Program-made: the position numbers and the translations under genes
Source of the DNA: Scortum barcoo
Lineage: Eukaryota; Chordata; Actinopteri; Centrarchiformes; Terapontidae
Direction: 5' to 3'
Length of the DNA: 64,000 bases
NCBI GenBank assembly: GCA_023238725.1
Contig: CM041553.1
Span: 13,513,001-13,577,000, forward strand
In this document: in pieces, positions 24,038-38,200 of the stretch
Layout of the letters: every line of letters starts with the position of its first letter
How positions within the stretch are numbered: position 1 is the first letter of the stretch
Notes under the pieces: generated by a model
Seen by the model: only the letters and a program-made list of their open reading frames with translations
Told to the model about the DNA's origin: nothing
Databases searched by the model: none

Positions 24038-26068
24038 TCAGCAAACACGAGCGAGGTGGGAGATGAAGAACGAATACATCTTTAAGGACACTGAACTTCA
24101 ATTAACCAGGATACTTGAAAAATAGTTTGTTTTTCAAAATAAAAGTTGGGCAGGAGCAAAACTGCACCTGTGTGCCTTAAAAACTGTTATAACATGATGA
24201 CTGACGGTTCTGTAAAACTCATTTTATGGCATTCAAATAACAAAAGACCAAGTGTGGAGTTTTAATAATATAAGTTATTAGTTTGAGAGAATATGGGCAT
24301 GCTAACATCAGTGTGGCTCCAGACAATCCCAGCCTGTGTTTAGCTGTATTCTGAGTATGTGTCGGAGTCAGATACTCATTAAGAGTGTCCAATGTTATCT
24401 GCATTAGACAGATCCTTAGGTTAATCTGAAATCTGCTCTCCATACATAAGACCTGCCTCTGACTGTGAACTGCTTCCACAGTGACTTGGTGGCCCGACGG
24501 GATCTTTTGATCGTTTTGAAACAGAGACGCATTTCATTTCGGTAATAAAACCACACGTCAGGGAAAATAATTAGATGGACTCAGCCAACTGCTCCAAATG
24601 ACTGTATGCAGGCACAGACATGCATTACTTTTACGCACCTCATGTGTCTTTCTTAACAGAGGAAAAAGCTGCATATGTATAAGTACAAGAACATGAAATG
24701 ACATGAACAGACAAGCTTAGTGTAAAACTGCTTTCTATAAACACCATTCTCTCCCATATATTATTACGCTTAAAAAAATAAACCCTCCTCTATGATAACA
24801 ATAGTAATGCTATAGTTTTTTTTGTTTTTTTTGCAATGCTAAGTAGTACTTAGGTAAGCTCTATTGGAAATATACACCACCGCGCTATCTCTTCCCTTTG
24901 TAGTTTCGAGTTCAGGTTCGGCTTCAGTGTGTGACGCGATGAAAAGAGTTTGTCAAACCATACCTGCGATAGTGTGGTGCGTGTGTGTGACTGCGGAACT
25001 ACTCTCATTGCGCTTTTAAATGACAAATGTTTAAATTCATTTTGAATAATAAAGTGAATGAAACAAAAACAAAAAAATTAATACAGTGCATGGGAGCCAA
25101 TAACTCCGTTCAGATTGTATGAAAACTGGCTTTGACAAAATGTTCTCACTCGGTCGTTTCCCGTTTCTGTAACAGTCCTCTGCTGTGGATCCATTCTGTA
25201 CACTGATAGCAAGTGAGTGTTGCGAAACAAAGTATACAGACTGTATACTTTACAGCTTTTTATGAAAATGTGCCCCACAAACTAAATACAACATGGTAAG
25301 TGAGACAACATTATTTGTCTCTCTTGTATTAGTGCCTTTAGGATAGTGTAGCACACTGTGGGCTCGATGTAACCCTCCACTTTTGTGGACCTCTCAGCTT
25401 AGCCCCCCTCAGAGTGTTCCTTCAAAGTCTGTGTGTGTCGACGTATACTTTGCTGGGTTTTGAACGGACCATGAGCACAAACTGGACCTTCAGCCACACC
25501 ACTCTTTACAATCTTGAATCCTTAAACAACCCCTGAACAATCAACTGTCTCCTCTGAAATGGCAGGGTGGGGGGTCTTAAGTAAGGCAACACAAATCCCC
25601 CCAAAACGATCCAAGAAGTCTTGGGTTGAAATGGTCTGTTCCTGTGGAGTTGCTGTTCCTGTAGAGTCAGCCGTGTGCGAACTTTTTTTTGTTTTGTTTG
25701 TTTTTTTCTGAACGAAGAGAGCAAATGTCTTAGTGGAACTTCCATGACGCGGCCAGGCTTGTCAGTCATGTTGCTGCGGTCTGCCAGGTCTCTCTGAAAA
25801 GTGAACACGGCTTGGATGCCAGGCCTGGTGCTCAAGAGCAAGTAGCTTATAGGTGAAAAAAGAGTTTGGTGATGAGGATGAAAAGCAGTCTGACGGGGAT
25901 CATGTGTGTACCTGTGTAAGTGTGTGTGTGTTTTTACGTATGTGTGTGTGTGAGAGGGAGATTAGGAGGCCATATTAAGAACGCCTCGTAAAGAGTCTGC
26001 TGGTGGTGGTAGGTAGATTTGTGTCAACTTGAGGATGACAGCGGGGAGCGGCCCCCCTCTGCGCACCC
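24038..26068 (-). other. Probable HHIP 3' UTR
   Basis: About 2 kb directly after the HHIP stop without coding potential on the minus strand and without an obvious dispersed repeat. It contains a TG-rich tract near 25920-25950. The extent is inferred from the polyadenylation motifs. Confidence 0.4.
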
Positions 26069-26265
26069 CTATACAATATAGCTGGTCAGGTCTAGGAGGT
26101 ATGAGGTCATGTCGATGATGTGGTCCAGTATGCCGTCTTTCTCCTGGTCGTTGGGCATACCCCGCTCACTCTTCTCACACTGGTCCCCGGAGTAACCGCT
26201 CTTGCACAGGCACTTGTTGGGCTCCATACACACTCCTCCGTTGCGGCAGGCTGGGTCACATTTGG
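26069..26265 (-). CDS. hhip: HHIP exon 13 (residues 636-700 and stop), EGF repeat 2 and C-terminus
   Basis: Encodes AKCDPACRNGGVCMEPNKCL, then CKSGYSGDQCEK, then a linker, then GILDHIIDMTSYLLDLTSYI-V and TAG. The hydrophobic C-terminus is a hallmark of HHIP and is linked to membrane association. Acceptor GCCCATAG. The stop sits at 26071-26069. Confidence 0.96.
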
Positions 26266-29200
26266 CTATGGGCGTGGAGAAACAACAGCGGTTTAGAAGT
26301 CAAGTAAGAAAAGTTGACAGAAAAGATAAATTTTTTGATGATTTAAAAGAGAATGTGTGGCAGGTCTACTGTGCACATACTAAACTAAATACTCATTTAC
26401 ACAGCTGGAAAGGAACATCAGGCCATGTTTGTCTGGATGACACTACTCTGAAAGCAGCAGATGCAAATGTATTAAAAAAGGCACCCACCAACTCGGCAGA
26501 AGGGTCCCTCCCATCCGGGGCTGCAGCAGCACTTGCCAGTCGGAGTGCAGTGTCCGTTCTTACAGTGTCTGGAACAAGCTGTCATCAGCAGCTCTGGAGG
26601 CTCCACCTGACGCTGGCACTCCTTTGGGGCATGAGGCCTGTAACAGTTGTTAAAAGGAGGGAAAGTTAATATCTGTGTGCGTGCATGTGTGTGTGTGTGG
26701 ACAAAAGCATCACATGGCATACAAACGAATTACAGAAAGTAGGGCAGGGCATTGATTATATATTAATGTCACACACTGAGGAGGTAATGGCGCTGCATAA
26801 TCGGGACACAATGGCAAGTGAAGTTCTTTAGTTAATATAATTTGAAAATATTTTTCAACAGTTTAATTGACACGATTTTTAAATATTAGTATGTTATGGT
26901 TTGCGTTATGCCCTGTTGGTGCCTGTTGTTTCATGTACCCCTTGTGTTTTCTGTGCCTCGTGTTCCTTGTGTTATTCTGCCTTGTGTTTCTTGTGCTCCT
27001 TGCGTTTTTTGTATTCCCTGTGTCCTCCTTGTCAACCATCTCTCTCGTCAGCTCCCCAGCCAGCCAGTTTCCAGTGTGCACCCCAGCCTGCAGCCTCCAA
27101 GTCTGTAGCCTTCAGCCCAGCCTCCAAGTCCGCAGCCTGCAGCCCAGCCTCCAAGTCCGCAGTCTGCAAGCCCACCCAGCCAGCGGTCACCCTGGGAAGG
27201 GACTTGCTTGACAATCTTCCCAGGATCTCGGGGAGGCCACTGGGGAAAGCATAGTTCCCAACGGTGGTCGTCCTCTCTCACCAGCCCAGTGCCCCAAAGA
27301 CTGAGCATCCCGGTACCCCAGAGGCTGCCCTGTCCAGCACCACTGAGCCCCCACTAGAACCTGGTTGCCCTCCGTTGGCAGCTCGGCCAACACCAGAACC
27401 CGGTACCTTTTCGGGGACAACCTGGTCGACACCAGCCTCTCCGTCGGCCGTTTCCGCTAACAGCCAGCCCAAACTCTGTGGGTCTCCGTCGGGCCGTCTC
27501 CGCCGACACACTACCTGTGGGGTCCCGCCTTTGCCATTGACCGCCTGAGGGGATCCACCTCCGCCGTCGGCCTCCCTAGGGGATCTGCCTCCTCCATCAG
27601 CCTTTCGAGGGGATCCGCCTGTGCCTGTCTCCCAAGGGTTCCAGCCTTCACCTCCGCCGTCGGCATCCCGAGGGGTTCAGCCTCCGCCGTCTTCGCCTCC
27701 TGCCTAGTCTGTATCCTGGGTCCAACTATACTTCGCCCTGCACCCCACCCTGCATAGTATATACCAGATACTGAACATATTTAAATATGTCAGTTTAATC
27801 AGTAACTCCAGTGATTGGAACCCCAAATACTTGGAAGTAAATACAAGACATTTAAATATTTATTTAAATAATTCATTATTTTATAGGCGAGCAAGGAGCG
27901 GTGAAAAGGTGTGCAGTTATACTCTAACTTAATGTTTGGATTATTTCAGATATGTTGTTTAAATTCTACCTACTTTTGGCACAGTTTTACTACGAAGCTA
28001 ATCAGCTCAGTATTTGTTCTGTGCTCGGCTGCTGTGCCAAGTGGAGAAACTGGCAGAGTTACGGCTCCTCCAGGGTCCACATGTTTGATTGGAATAGTAA
28101 TGGATGGTTTCCTTCTTTCCTTCATGCCTGCTTTTGGCCGCGCTAAGTTAAATGAGTCAGTTTGTCAGCTCGAGCCTTCCAGTGAGAAGTCACACCCACC
28201 GACACGCATAAGTTTGTATTCACCAGATTGCCACAGTTTCCACAAAGTTTTCGTGCAAAATCCATTCATAACTTTTCAAAAACATCCTGCTGACAGACAA
28301 ACAAAAAGCCAGGATTGGGCAAAGGCAAAACACTCATCCAGCTCTGACGCACACAGTAATGCTGATTTGTGGAAATACTGTATGAAACACGTTCTATTTC
28401 AACATCTAATACTTCTTTTGATGTACCGTAATAGCTGTGGCTGTGAAGCTATTTCTGAACGATTCAGCAAGAATGACCAACACACCTGCCATCATATGTT
28501 GTGTCTTATGCTGTGACAGATTGGTCGTCTCTCAGTTGAAGATTTAAACCTCTGAGGCGTGTGTGTATATTTCCATGTAGACCTTAATGAGCCTTCATCG
28601 ACGTATTGTTGGATTTTCTGTATATTCACAATTCATAGCAAGTCAATTGTGATTCTACTCTCTAAAATAAACTCTAACTGAACAGCTGGGATCATTCCTG
28701 TGTCAAGTGCGGTGTTTTTATTGTTTTGACTCATGTTTTCCTTAAATTCTCCCCGTTCGACGAACGAAACAACACAAAGGGTTAATGCCAGGCTCCCGCA
28801 GATTTTGGAAAATGCAGACACACTCAAAAACACAAACATCTCCACACCATATGCGTGAAGTCTGAACACCAAAGAAACATATTGTGATCATTCCATATTA
28901 AGACAAACATCCAGACACGCACATCAGCAAATGGGCTGAAACAGAATTATTTCATATCACGCTCTACAAATCTGGAAATAATACAGCAAGTGCGTAATCA
29001 AGTTCAAATGTGAAGCGTCTGTTAGCGACTGTTACCCACTGGCCCACACACACACACACACACACACATCTGTCTGTGTGCGTTATTGAGGAAGAGAGCA
29101 GGAGAAATATAGATGTGTAAACAGTTCTTTTGTACTGAGGGGAAAAGCTACTGGGGCAACACAATTTGCTGGACACTGAAGGACACACACACACAGACAC

Positions 29201-32200
29201 ATACACACACACAAGGATGGTAACTGGACTCCTGTGGACTGATGCTAATACGAGAGCTGAAAAGCATGAGCAGTGAGGTCAGTGTGTATATATGTAATGC
29301 TTAGTCCACGGGAGCACAGGCCTCATCAATCATGACTGGAGAGCAAATGGTCAATTAGCAGCAGACACTCCAAGTGGTCATGTTGTGTATCAAATCTGGA
29401 ATCAGCAGTGTTTTAAATGAACTGTATTACATACATCTAGTGGAGCTAACTGTGCACTCGCTGTTCTGTGCTCTCACTGTGGGAAATTGGGTTCGGTCTC
29501 ATCTTTTCTGACCTTCATTTATTTCTGCTTTACTTTACAAGACCGTGAGCGAAAGTATAAATCTGCCAGTTGGTGGATAAATGATTGTGACTGCTACGAC
29601 TGTGTGATGACTATTTTATTTATTTGACTGTGTGAGTGTTTACTTCCTACTTTGTAAAATGCTTTGCAAATGCTCAGGCAGACGCTGACTGATGGCAGTG
29701 ACAATACTGTGACTGTGAGCGCACGTTAAAGTTGCTTTAATTTTGGAGGATGGAGGGCAGGAGGGGGTTGATTCCCATGCTCCCATCAGCACCCAACTCC
29801 AGACTCCATCCACGCTGGCTTTTGTTGTTGCAGGCTGCATGTAGTTAAAAAAAAGGAGCGAAGGAGAGAAGCAAACAGAAAGAGAGGGAGAGAGAGAAAG
29901 AGTAAGAGTCCCTGGAGGATTGGGGGGTCTGTAGCTAACACTGTTAATAGCAGGCAGGGGTCAGCAGCGCTACTAAACAGTCTGTACGACTGCCAGGGTG
30001 GCTGTGAAAACAGCACCTGCTGGTAGCGCCACTTGACAAAGGCAGCTGGGTCAACAGCCACTGTGGGAATTTATCAACTTTGGGAGGGGTGGTGTATGTG
30101 TGAGAGCGAGGGAGTGGGAGAAGGGCGACAGTGCTCACACACGAGGTAGTTACATGGACAGAGAGATAGAGAGAGAGATGATGATGACCGTGAAAATCGG
30201 AGAGCAGAATAGAACACAGGTCCTGTCATGATTAAAGTGAAAACAGAGCTGAGAGTGAGCATACCAGAAGCTGCAAAGATAAGGACAATTAGTTCACTCA
30301 TGGATTTGTGCTAAAAAAGTTGGCCTCCCTTCTGTCTTTACATCAGGGGAAGATGAATATTAACGTATCTTAACACTGACATCCACTCAGGTCTGTGCCA
30401 TCAGAGTAGAGTAGAGTAGTGCAGATGCTCTGCTTAAGATTTGTTCCTGATCTTTTTGATTATTATGTTCCTCAGTGTGTGTGTGCGTGTGTGTGTGTGT
30501 GTGTTTAGCTTGTTGGCTCACACGGCCTGTTTGATTGACCTTTTACGAGGTATATGTGAGAAAAGGGCTGTGGAGTGGTGTACATTGTGCGCCCTAACAA
30601 TGGCTTAATCAAACGGCCCAGTGTGGTCTCTTTTGCTGTTTTGTCATCCGACTCCATTGTTTGGGGGCTTCTTTTGTAGCTTCATTCCTTGTTTTAATTG
30701 TGCAAGAAATTTACTGTGTATTGTAGGAGCCAGGGCTATTCAGTGCGACTGGCAAGCAGCTTTGTCAAGGGGAGGACCACAGCAGAGATGTAGGAAGATT
30801 TAGGAGGGATAGGAAAATAAAGAAAAGGCTTTTTTTTCTGCAGCGTGCTGGGAGCTAGCACAACACATGCTCACACGGGCTCACAGATGTGCATGTTCGC
30901 GTGTACCCACCACCCACACAGTTTATATCTGTACACACAAAACACAGAGAGGCACACATACAGATAAATATATCCACAAACGAGCACCCACAGTCCCCTT
31001 TCCCTGTTCACCCGGTGATTTGTGACTTCCATGGCTAATGCAGTTCATAAAGGAGGTCCCAGGACCCTATTCGAAGTTCACTGTGTCTTTTTAAGGTCTC
31101 TGCTCACTGTAATTCAATCAGTCCAGCCAGCAGCTGACAAAACCTGAACGTGTGAAAAGTCTTCCATAATGCTGCCTTCCCTTCTTCTCTGCAGAGACAG
31201 GCTGTAACAAACAGAAAGGCAAATTGCATTTTACACCAGAAGGCAGCAGGAGGTCTGGCTCTATATGTTACAATCAGGCCATTGCCAGTGGCCAACTGAG
31301 AGCAGGGCAGGTTTTGTCTGACTGCATGGATGGAGCGCAACACGTTCTTTATGAATTATGATATAATAAACATGTAGATTTGACTATATGACTCCCATGA
31401 CGTATTGTATACACACAGAGGAACTGAAACAAATCCCTGTCTTGTGCTGTATCATAATATCTTTGTTTGTTAGTATGTCTCTGTTCTCAAAAGAAAAGGG
31501 AACTTTTTGGGCATTATTTGTTCCTGGCATAAATATAATGCTTTCACTGTATAAATAATTGTTATCAAATGCAGACTCAGTTGGACTGAGAAGCGGCCCA
31601 GCTTGCCCATGAATACCTGCCTGCAGTATATGTCCAGAGCAAATCACAAATGAACTGAAGTTTCACTCAGTTACTATATGTTTAAGGCTAATATAAGTAA
31701 TAAGTAGGACTGTCGAAAAGCAAAAGAAGATCAACAACAGAAATATAAAATGCTCATATAAAACGCTCATTATTATATTTAGTCTCAATAAGATGTGACC
31801 TTTTTTATATTTTACTCTTTTTAAATCCTAATCACATGCATCCTTTCTATGTCTCATGCAAAGACATTTGAATTATCTTGTTGTTGAAAGGTGTTAAATA
31901 AATAAACCGTCCTTAGATAAAACATATGTACGTTGTTACCCATTTTTAACCTTTGGCAAGGATATATGGTGAAGAGAATCAAGGCTCAAAGGTCCACTTA
32001 CTAATGAAGCTGAGCTTTCAACTGCATCTCAAGGTCACCAAATGGAGACAGATAGACATGATTGGAAATATTTCCGTCCTACTGCCACACCACAAACAAG
32101 CCCTGTCTTGCTCTCTGTGTGTCTCTCTCCACCACCACACACATTCAGCATGTTTCAAAATGCATGGTGGCCTATTTATTATTGGAGGGGTACTCCAACT

Positions 32201-35200
32201 GACAAACAAATACCTAGAAATGAAGTCATCTGGCCAGGACATGTTTACACAAACACTGCTGAAGGATTTTATGGCTGATGTTTCCCTGTAAGTCTTTACT
32301 ACTCTCCCCAACAGTTCCTCACGTTCCCCTCTATGTTCCCAAACACACAGTTGATCAAAACACAGCACTAGATGCTATACCGAACCACAAAAACCACCAT
32401 ACCCTAAAACAAACCTCTTTATGTGAGGGCTTTAGGGTCCAGATGTCCTTGCAGTATGGAAAAGAAACAAAAAAAGGGGGGGGAGGACCACCAGACTTGA
32501 TAACGCGCTGAGGTCAGACGCGTTAGCTACCCCATTTACTCCCCCCTGTCACCCCCTCTCTATGCTCCCTGTAACAAGATCATAATAATGAAGCCAGACT
32601 GTATTAGGAGTCAAGACTCCAACACCACAGGGTCTGCGCAGACTAAACAAGTCCACTTGATGGTGGAAAGAATTGTTCTTTGGGAGAAATGCGTCCAGCG
32701 GCCATGCCAGAAAACATAAATACGGAGTGAGCCACCAGGGCCCCTCTGAAACATCTGCGGTGTAATTAATTGCGCTAATGCCTGGGTGGCACTGTCGTCA
32801 CCCAGGAATAATCAGCTGCGGATATGTTACTATTGTGATTCTGAGGCATGCACATTCTCTCTCTCTGGAGTCCACTTCTCTTACTTTATCTGCCTCTCTT
32901 AATCAAATCTGACCTTGCCTAAAGAAACATTATTCGTTTGGGACTTTTTCTTGTGCATTCGGTACGTTCAAAGTTGGACGCGACCCACTTCCTGACCTGA
33001 GCAGATGGGCCTAACCCCGCAGGATCTTGCTCCCTCAACTTCCTGCAAAAGGGCTGATAAGAAGATAGGTAAAGTTCAGCCTGAAACTTAATATGCGATT
33101 GGTTTGAATTACAAAGTCTGCTTATGTTTGCGGTGATTTCCTTACTGCCAGGGCAATATATCAGACACGAATGCTTATACATCCCTCCTGTCTCATGTGG
33201 GATGAATTCATGCCCTGTCTGCATATTTTCTAGTCTTGACTGAAAAATGTTTTTCACATGTACTTGGCTTTGCACAAACAGTTTATAGATCCATCACTAT
33301 CGGAGCGATTTCTAATACTGTGATGCATATGGTAAGGATTATGACACAGTGACGTGCACGCACATTCGAATTATAAAGTTACACTCGCGCGCATATTGCC
33401 AACACATTCCAGTTGTTTAACATCAACTAATTAAGCATTAGACTGCACAGAAATAGACTGGATTGAAGCACTCAAAGTGAGGTTGATATGTGTGTGTTGG
33501 AGCACCGTCAACCTGGGACAACTCTGTATAATGAAGAATAAAAAGTTATATGCACAAGTGTGTGTTTCTTCATATGCTTAAATAAAATATGTAGACCTCT
33601 CTATGCTTGACAACAGGTGCCTTTGTGTTTCCCTAACACGCAGCAGAATGAACCCTGCTGTCAAACGCTCTGAGAGTAACCAGGAGGCAATATTTACTGA
33701 GGTGAACACGGCCAGCTAGTCAGTGTTGCTGTAAGCAATACTTTACACTAACATCTTGAAATGCTGTGCTTATTCTCCAGTTACTGCTCAGCATTTGTTT
33801 TGGCCAGGGCAGGTGGTCACATGATAAGTTGTTGAAGGGCACAAAAGTTCTGGTCACAGCGACACGTTGAGTGTATAAGTGCGGAGGGGACATGTAGAAG
33901 CGGTGAGGAAGAAAAGACGTCACTGCAGTGAAATGCGGTGTTAACTGATCCATGGTTTCACGAGAGTCAGTTGCACGAGTGTTGGATATCTTGCACCATC
34001 GTAGCCTAGCCATAAAACAAAACCAGCATGGAATTAGGGATGGTGGGCTACTTTGCTGGAGTCTCATTAAACGGCATGTACAAGTACTGAGGGATCACTT
34101 ACTTTTTGAACCCAGACCCAGCTGTATACCACCAAAGTCTAAAAACATGAGATGGCTGAAAGAATATGGCTCAGTGAAAGCACCTTTTCAGATGAGAAAT
34201 AAAAAAACCACCCCCCCCTGAGAAAAAAACACTGTACTTCATGATTGTACCTTTTGGGGTCTACCAGCTTGTAGAGTTTCCCACTGTGTGACTGCGCCAT
34301 GCTTTTACTGCTTGCCAGTATGTAGACTTCACCTGCAAAAGACAGAACAGTCGCATGAAACGGGCCATCAGCATTATTTGCATTACATATTTTTAATGTG
34401 CAGCATACGACCCAATAATTAACCATATGATTCATGCAATACCTGTGCCAAAATGAGGAAAGGAGGCTAGCAGACACAAGAGGATGAAAGGACATGAGGA
34501 GATGAGGAGAATGAGTGTGGCTAAAGCTTCTGCATTGCTGCACTTGCCAAAGGACTTTAAGAAAGAGTTTAATGGGACAATTGGATACTCATGACTGGGA
34601 ACCAGCCGGATAATTTAATGAGGAACAAGCCCGCAAGAAAATTCCATAAGGGGAGAAATTGTAAACATGTGTCTGTGGGGCCCATACTTTGGGACACAAG
34701 CCCACCCTCTCCATGATTCTTGCACCACTTGCAAATCATGATCAAATGCAGGAATCTTTAAATACCTCGTCAAATAATAACTCCCAAGACCTGGCAAGAG
34801 CTGTGATCAAACGTTTCTGATAGCTGTGCGAGTGATCCGCATCATGTCTTCATTTTTAATCAGAAACACCAGAGCTGACAGCTAATAATTCTGCGAGCAT
34901 CTGGTGGGGGTCCAACTGGTAAAACTGTTCTGTCTCATATTAGTCTGCTCACCTCAGCTCACCCGACCTTATCTTTACGCTGCAATCCCCCAGGTAAACA
35001 GTAACACATCTCTCTACCCACGCAAAACATCGCCTTGTAGGTGGCCCAACACACAGCTCATAAGTGGGTCTTTGGAGTATCATTGCTATCTTATGGAAAT
35101 GACAATTAATCCAGAAGGGAGCACGAACTATTTAATATCCTGTTGGGAATGTGCCATAGAGGTCAGGTAAGAGGTGTTGTTAGTTTCTCTGTAGTTTTGA

Positions 35201-38200
35201 GTGTTACTCTTTGTTGGCTCAGTGTTGCAATTTTCCAAGATTTTTATTCATGTTTTGATATTCTAATGTTTTGTGTTAGCACAAAACATTAGAAACACCT
35301 TTTAATCATCCAAATGGAAAATTCCACACCATAATGGTATTATATATGGAAAACTGATAAACATACAACAATAAGCCATGATTTTTCCATAGGTTTGACA
35401 TCCATCATTTGAAGTCAACAAGCCTTCAAGCGTTCATGTTGTAAAAGTGATTTCAGAAAATATGTTAACACAGTTATGTAGGGAGGAGGAACACAACAAA
35501 GGAAAGAAAAAGAGAAAGTGGCCTAGGCTTAAAAACCTGAGAAGACACAGAGAATCTAAATAAGAGTGTTATCATTGCCCCACTGACCTAGTTCATCCTC
35601 TCCAAAACCCAAGATGTGCCCCACAAGCGTGGAGCCACAGAAGCCAGCTGAGCCCAGACACAGAGCTTTCTCCTGCCACTGTTCACCACCTGCTGATGTT
35701 GACAATGTAGACTTCTGGAGGATCCGCAGGTTACTGAGACAAACACAACACAAAGACTTTCAATTGCTACAGACAATTGCTTTTTCACTTTACCTCGTGT
35801 GGACTGTTGGATGACAATATGCACATTTTTTACATTTAGAAATCACTGGACAAGTGAGAAATATAATATAATTCATTTGCAGTAGTATTGGGAAAATTAC
35901 ACTTGAGATGTAGAAACAGCGAGGACTTTTATTTATTGTACCATGGTTCATTGACCCATCTTCCTTTTCCACCCCATGTCTCACATGGTGTTATTTAAGA
36001 CCTTGGCTTTTAGTTTCAAAACAAACATCACGCCGGAGCCTTCACTTAGCCACAACAATATACCCCCAAATTGTAATGAGGCACAGAATTAACCGACCAC
36101 ACATGGTTTTAAACACAGTGCCAGCTCCTGATAGTGTACTCCCCCCCACTATTTACTTCCTTTGTTTACTCAAGCGTCAGTGTTTGACATCAGCAAAGCA
36201 GGATAAATTACAAACCAAAGAAAAGTGTGAACAGCACAGGGCAGGACGTCTAATCTCCATTTACACTGAATGGGCCGTGCTGTAGTGGTGACAGTAACAG
36301 AAAACTTGTTTTCCACCATGTGGATGGGGCTTTGGGTTTACTTTGGCAGATGCCGATACAAGGGACATATTTTCAGTGTGAGAAGAGGGAAGAATCACAT
36401 TGATCGACATAAAACTGAAGAAGTTTTGGATCAAGTGAATCAACTTGAACGCCAACGTCAGTGTCTTTCAAATAAAGCTAGTGTGCAGGGAGTCAATCAA
36501 GATGTAACAACTTAATCTTTCAGTTTGATTATTCAACAGCACCATCAGTACTTTTTGATACTTACCCATTTTTATCTCCAAACACATAACTGCCATAAAG
36601 TCTTCTCGACTGGCAGCCCCTGTAGATGAAGCCCCCCACAGGTGGTGCACCTCCACTGGACTGCAGGTCATAGACAGAGGGCTCATTTTCTACAGAGACA
36701 AAAGGAGACAAAGGTCTGATTTAGGCACTGCTGCCTGCAGGCGTCACCAGTAGACAATATTTTATCATAGAGGAAATCTATTCCATCTCTCTGTGTGTGT
36801 ATCAATCATAATATTCATCCATCTGCATCCGTCAGTGGTTATAATCTATCTATTTTCATTTGTCTGAAATAATGAGCGCAGTTTTGTTTGTGTTGAAATC
36901 AAAACAATGTTTGCTTATATTTTTTAATGTGTCTATCAGATATAATAGTTGTGTGGTTCCTATTAAGGAAACTCACTTCAATAAGAGTGAATCTAGATTC
37001 AAATTGGAAAATATATTTGACTTCTTCTTTGGCAGCCAACTTAGACTTTATTATGTCTTTATCAAAACTGGAAGAGACTGTAATGATCTTTATTCCTAAG
37101 TGTGATGTTGAGGCAATATGGCATGTTTTCTGGATAACAGTTGTCTTGGCAAAGGGAAATATGAATGGAGGTTTGCTGCCTTTAAAAATTTATGATCCAA
37201 GACTTGGTGTGCTCATTTCCCAACTGTTATCACTTTAGAGTTTGAGTAAACTGGCCAAATCAGGCATCTAGCCTGGGTAGAGGTGGTCTGTGAGAAACAC
37301 CGGCACTTTAAATTGGAGCGAGAGGTCGAGGTCGAAGGATTAAGCGGAGTTGCCGAAGTAACATTCATTGTGGCAAAGACAACCAACCCAATGTAATTTA
37401 GAGCACACATTGGTAATTTGTTTTTTTGTGAAAAGAAGGCTAAGCATTGTCAAGGCACTGCTGTTACTGATTATTTTCTCAGTGTGAGAAGAACTAGGCC
37501 CCTCTCAGCTGTGTTTTCAACAATGCTAAACCATCATCTAGACAGTTAATGTTGTTGACAGCTTTAAATCTTACTTGTGGACACAATCTCACATTCCCTT
37601 GGCACATATATGCTCCACAAGGAAGGAATCTTTCTAGATCACATCATTTTTACATTTAACCTTCACTGTCTCTGCACTCAACCCGGTGTGTTTTCTGGAG
37701 TTGTTGCCAAAACACCATGTTCTTACAAAATGAAAGACACTCGGAAAAACAGATGTCATTTTCAACAGAATAACTATGCAAGGTTATCCAAGAGGTTAAT
37801 GTACTTTCGTTTCTTTATCCAGATGTAATGCCATCAAACAAAACTCAGGCAATGGTTGTACTCAGTTATTTTTATCACAAGCAATATAAACATTGCAAAA
37901 TAATGAACTCCTTCCACTTTGAAAATTTTAATATTTTGAACATTTTTGGAAGATCACACGGAAATTGTAACTCACCATAATCTTTCCCTTTAGTAATCTC
38001 CAGTATTCTTCCTGCTGATGTGTTTTTACCAGTGGCATCTGTGCAGAGGATCAGGAGACTCCCATTGTCGGTCTGAAGGCGATCCACTGCACACCTACAA
38101 TACAGAATACAAGGAATGAATACAGGAGAAACACAAGTAATGTCTGACCAGGTAAGTGACAAGTTGGTATAAGAGTTTATCAAACTCTTTCCTACAAACA

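Larger units (their letters stand above)
26638..34250 (-). other. HHIP intron 11
   Basis: 7.6 kb, the largest intron. Holds the GC-rich island (about 26.9-27.75 kb), CA tracts (29044-29068, 29185-29212), a TG tract (about 30476-30505), a GA-rich tract (about 29860-29905) and a 201-codon open frame on the plus strand (27911-28516) with no recognised similarity. Confidence 0.8.

Noticed and set aside
26202..26669. 155-codon open frame on the plus strand
   Set aside because: Antisense shadow of HHIP exons 12 and 13 and the intron between them.
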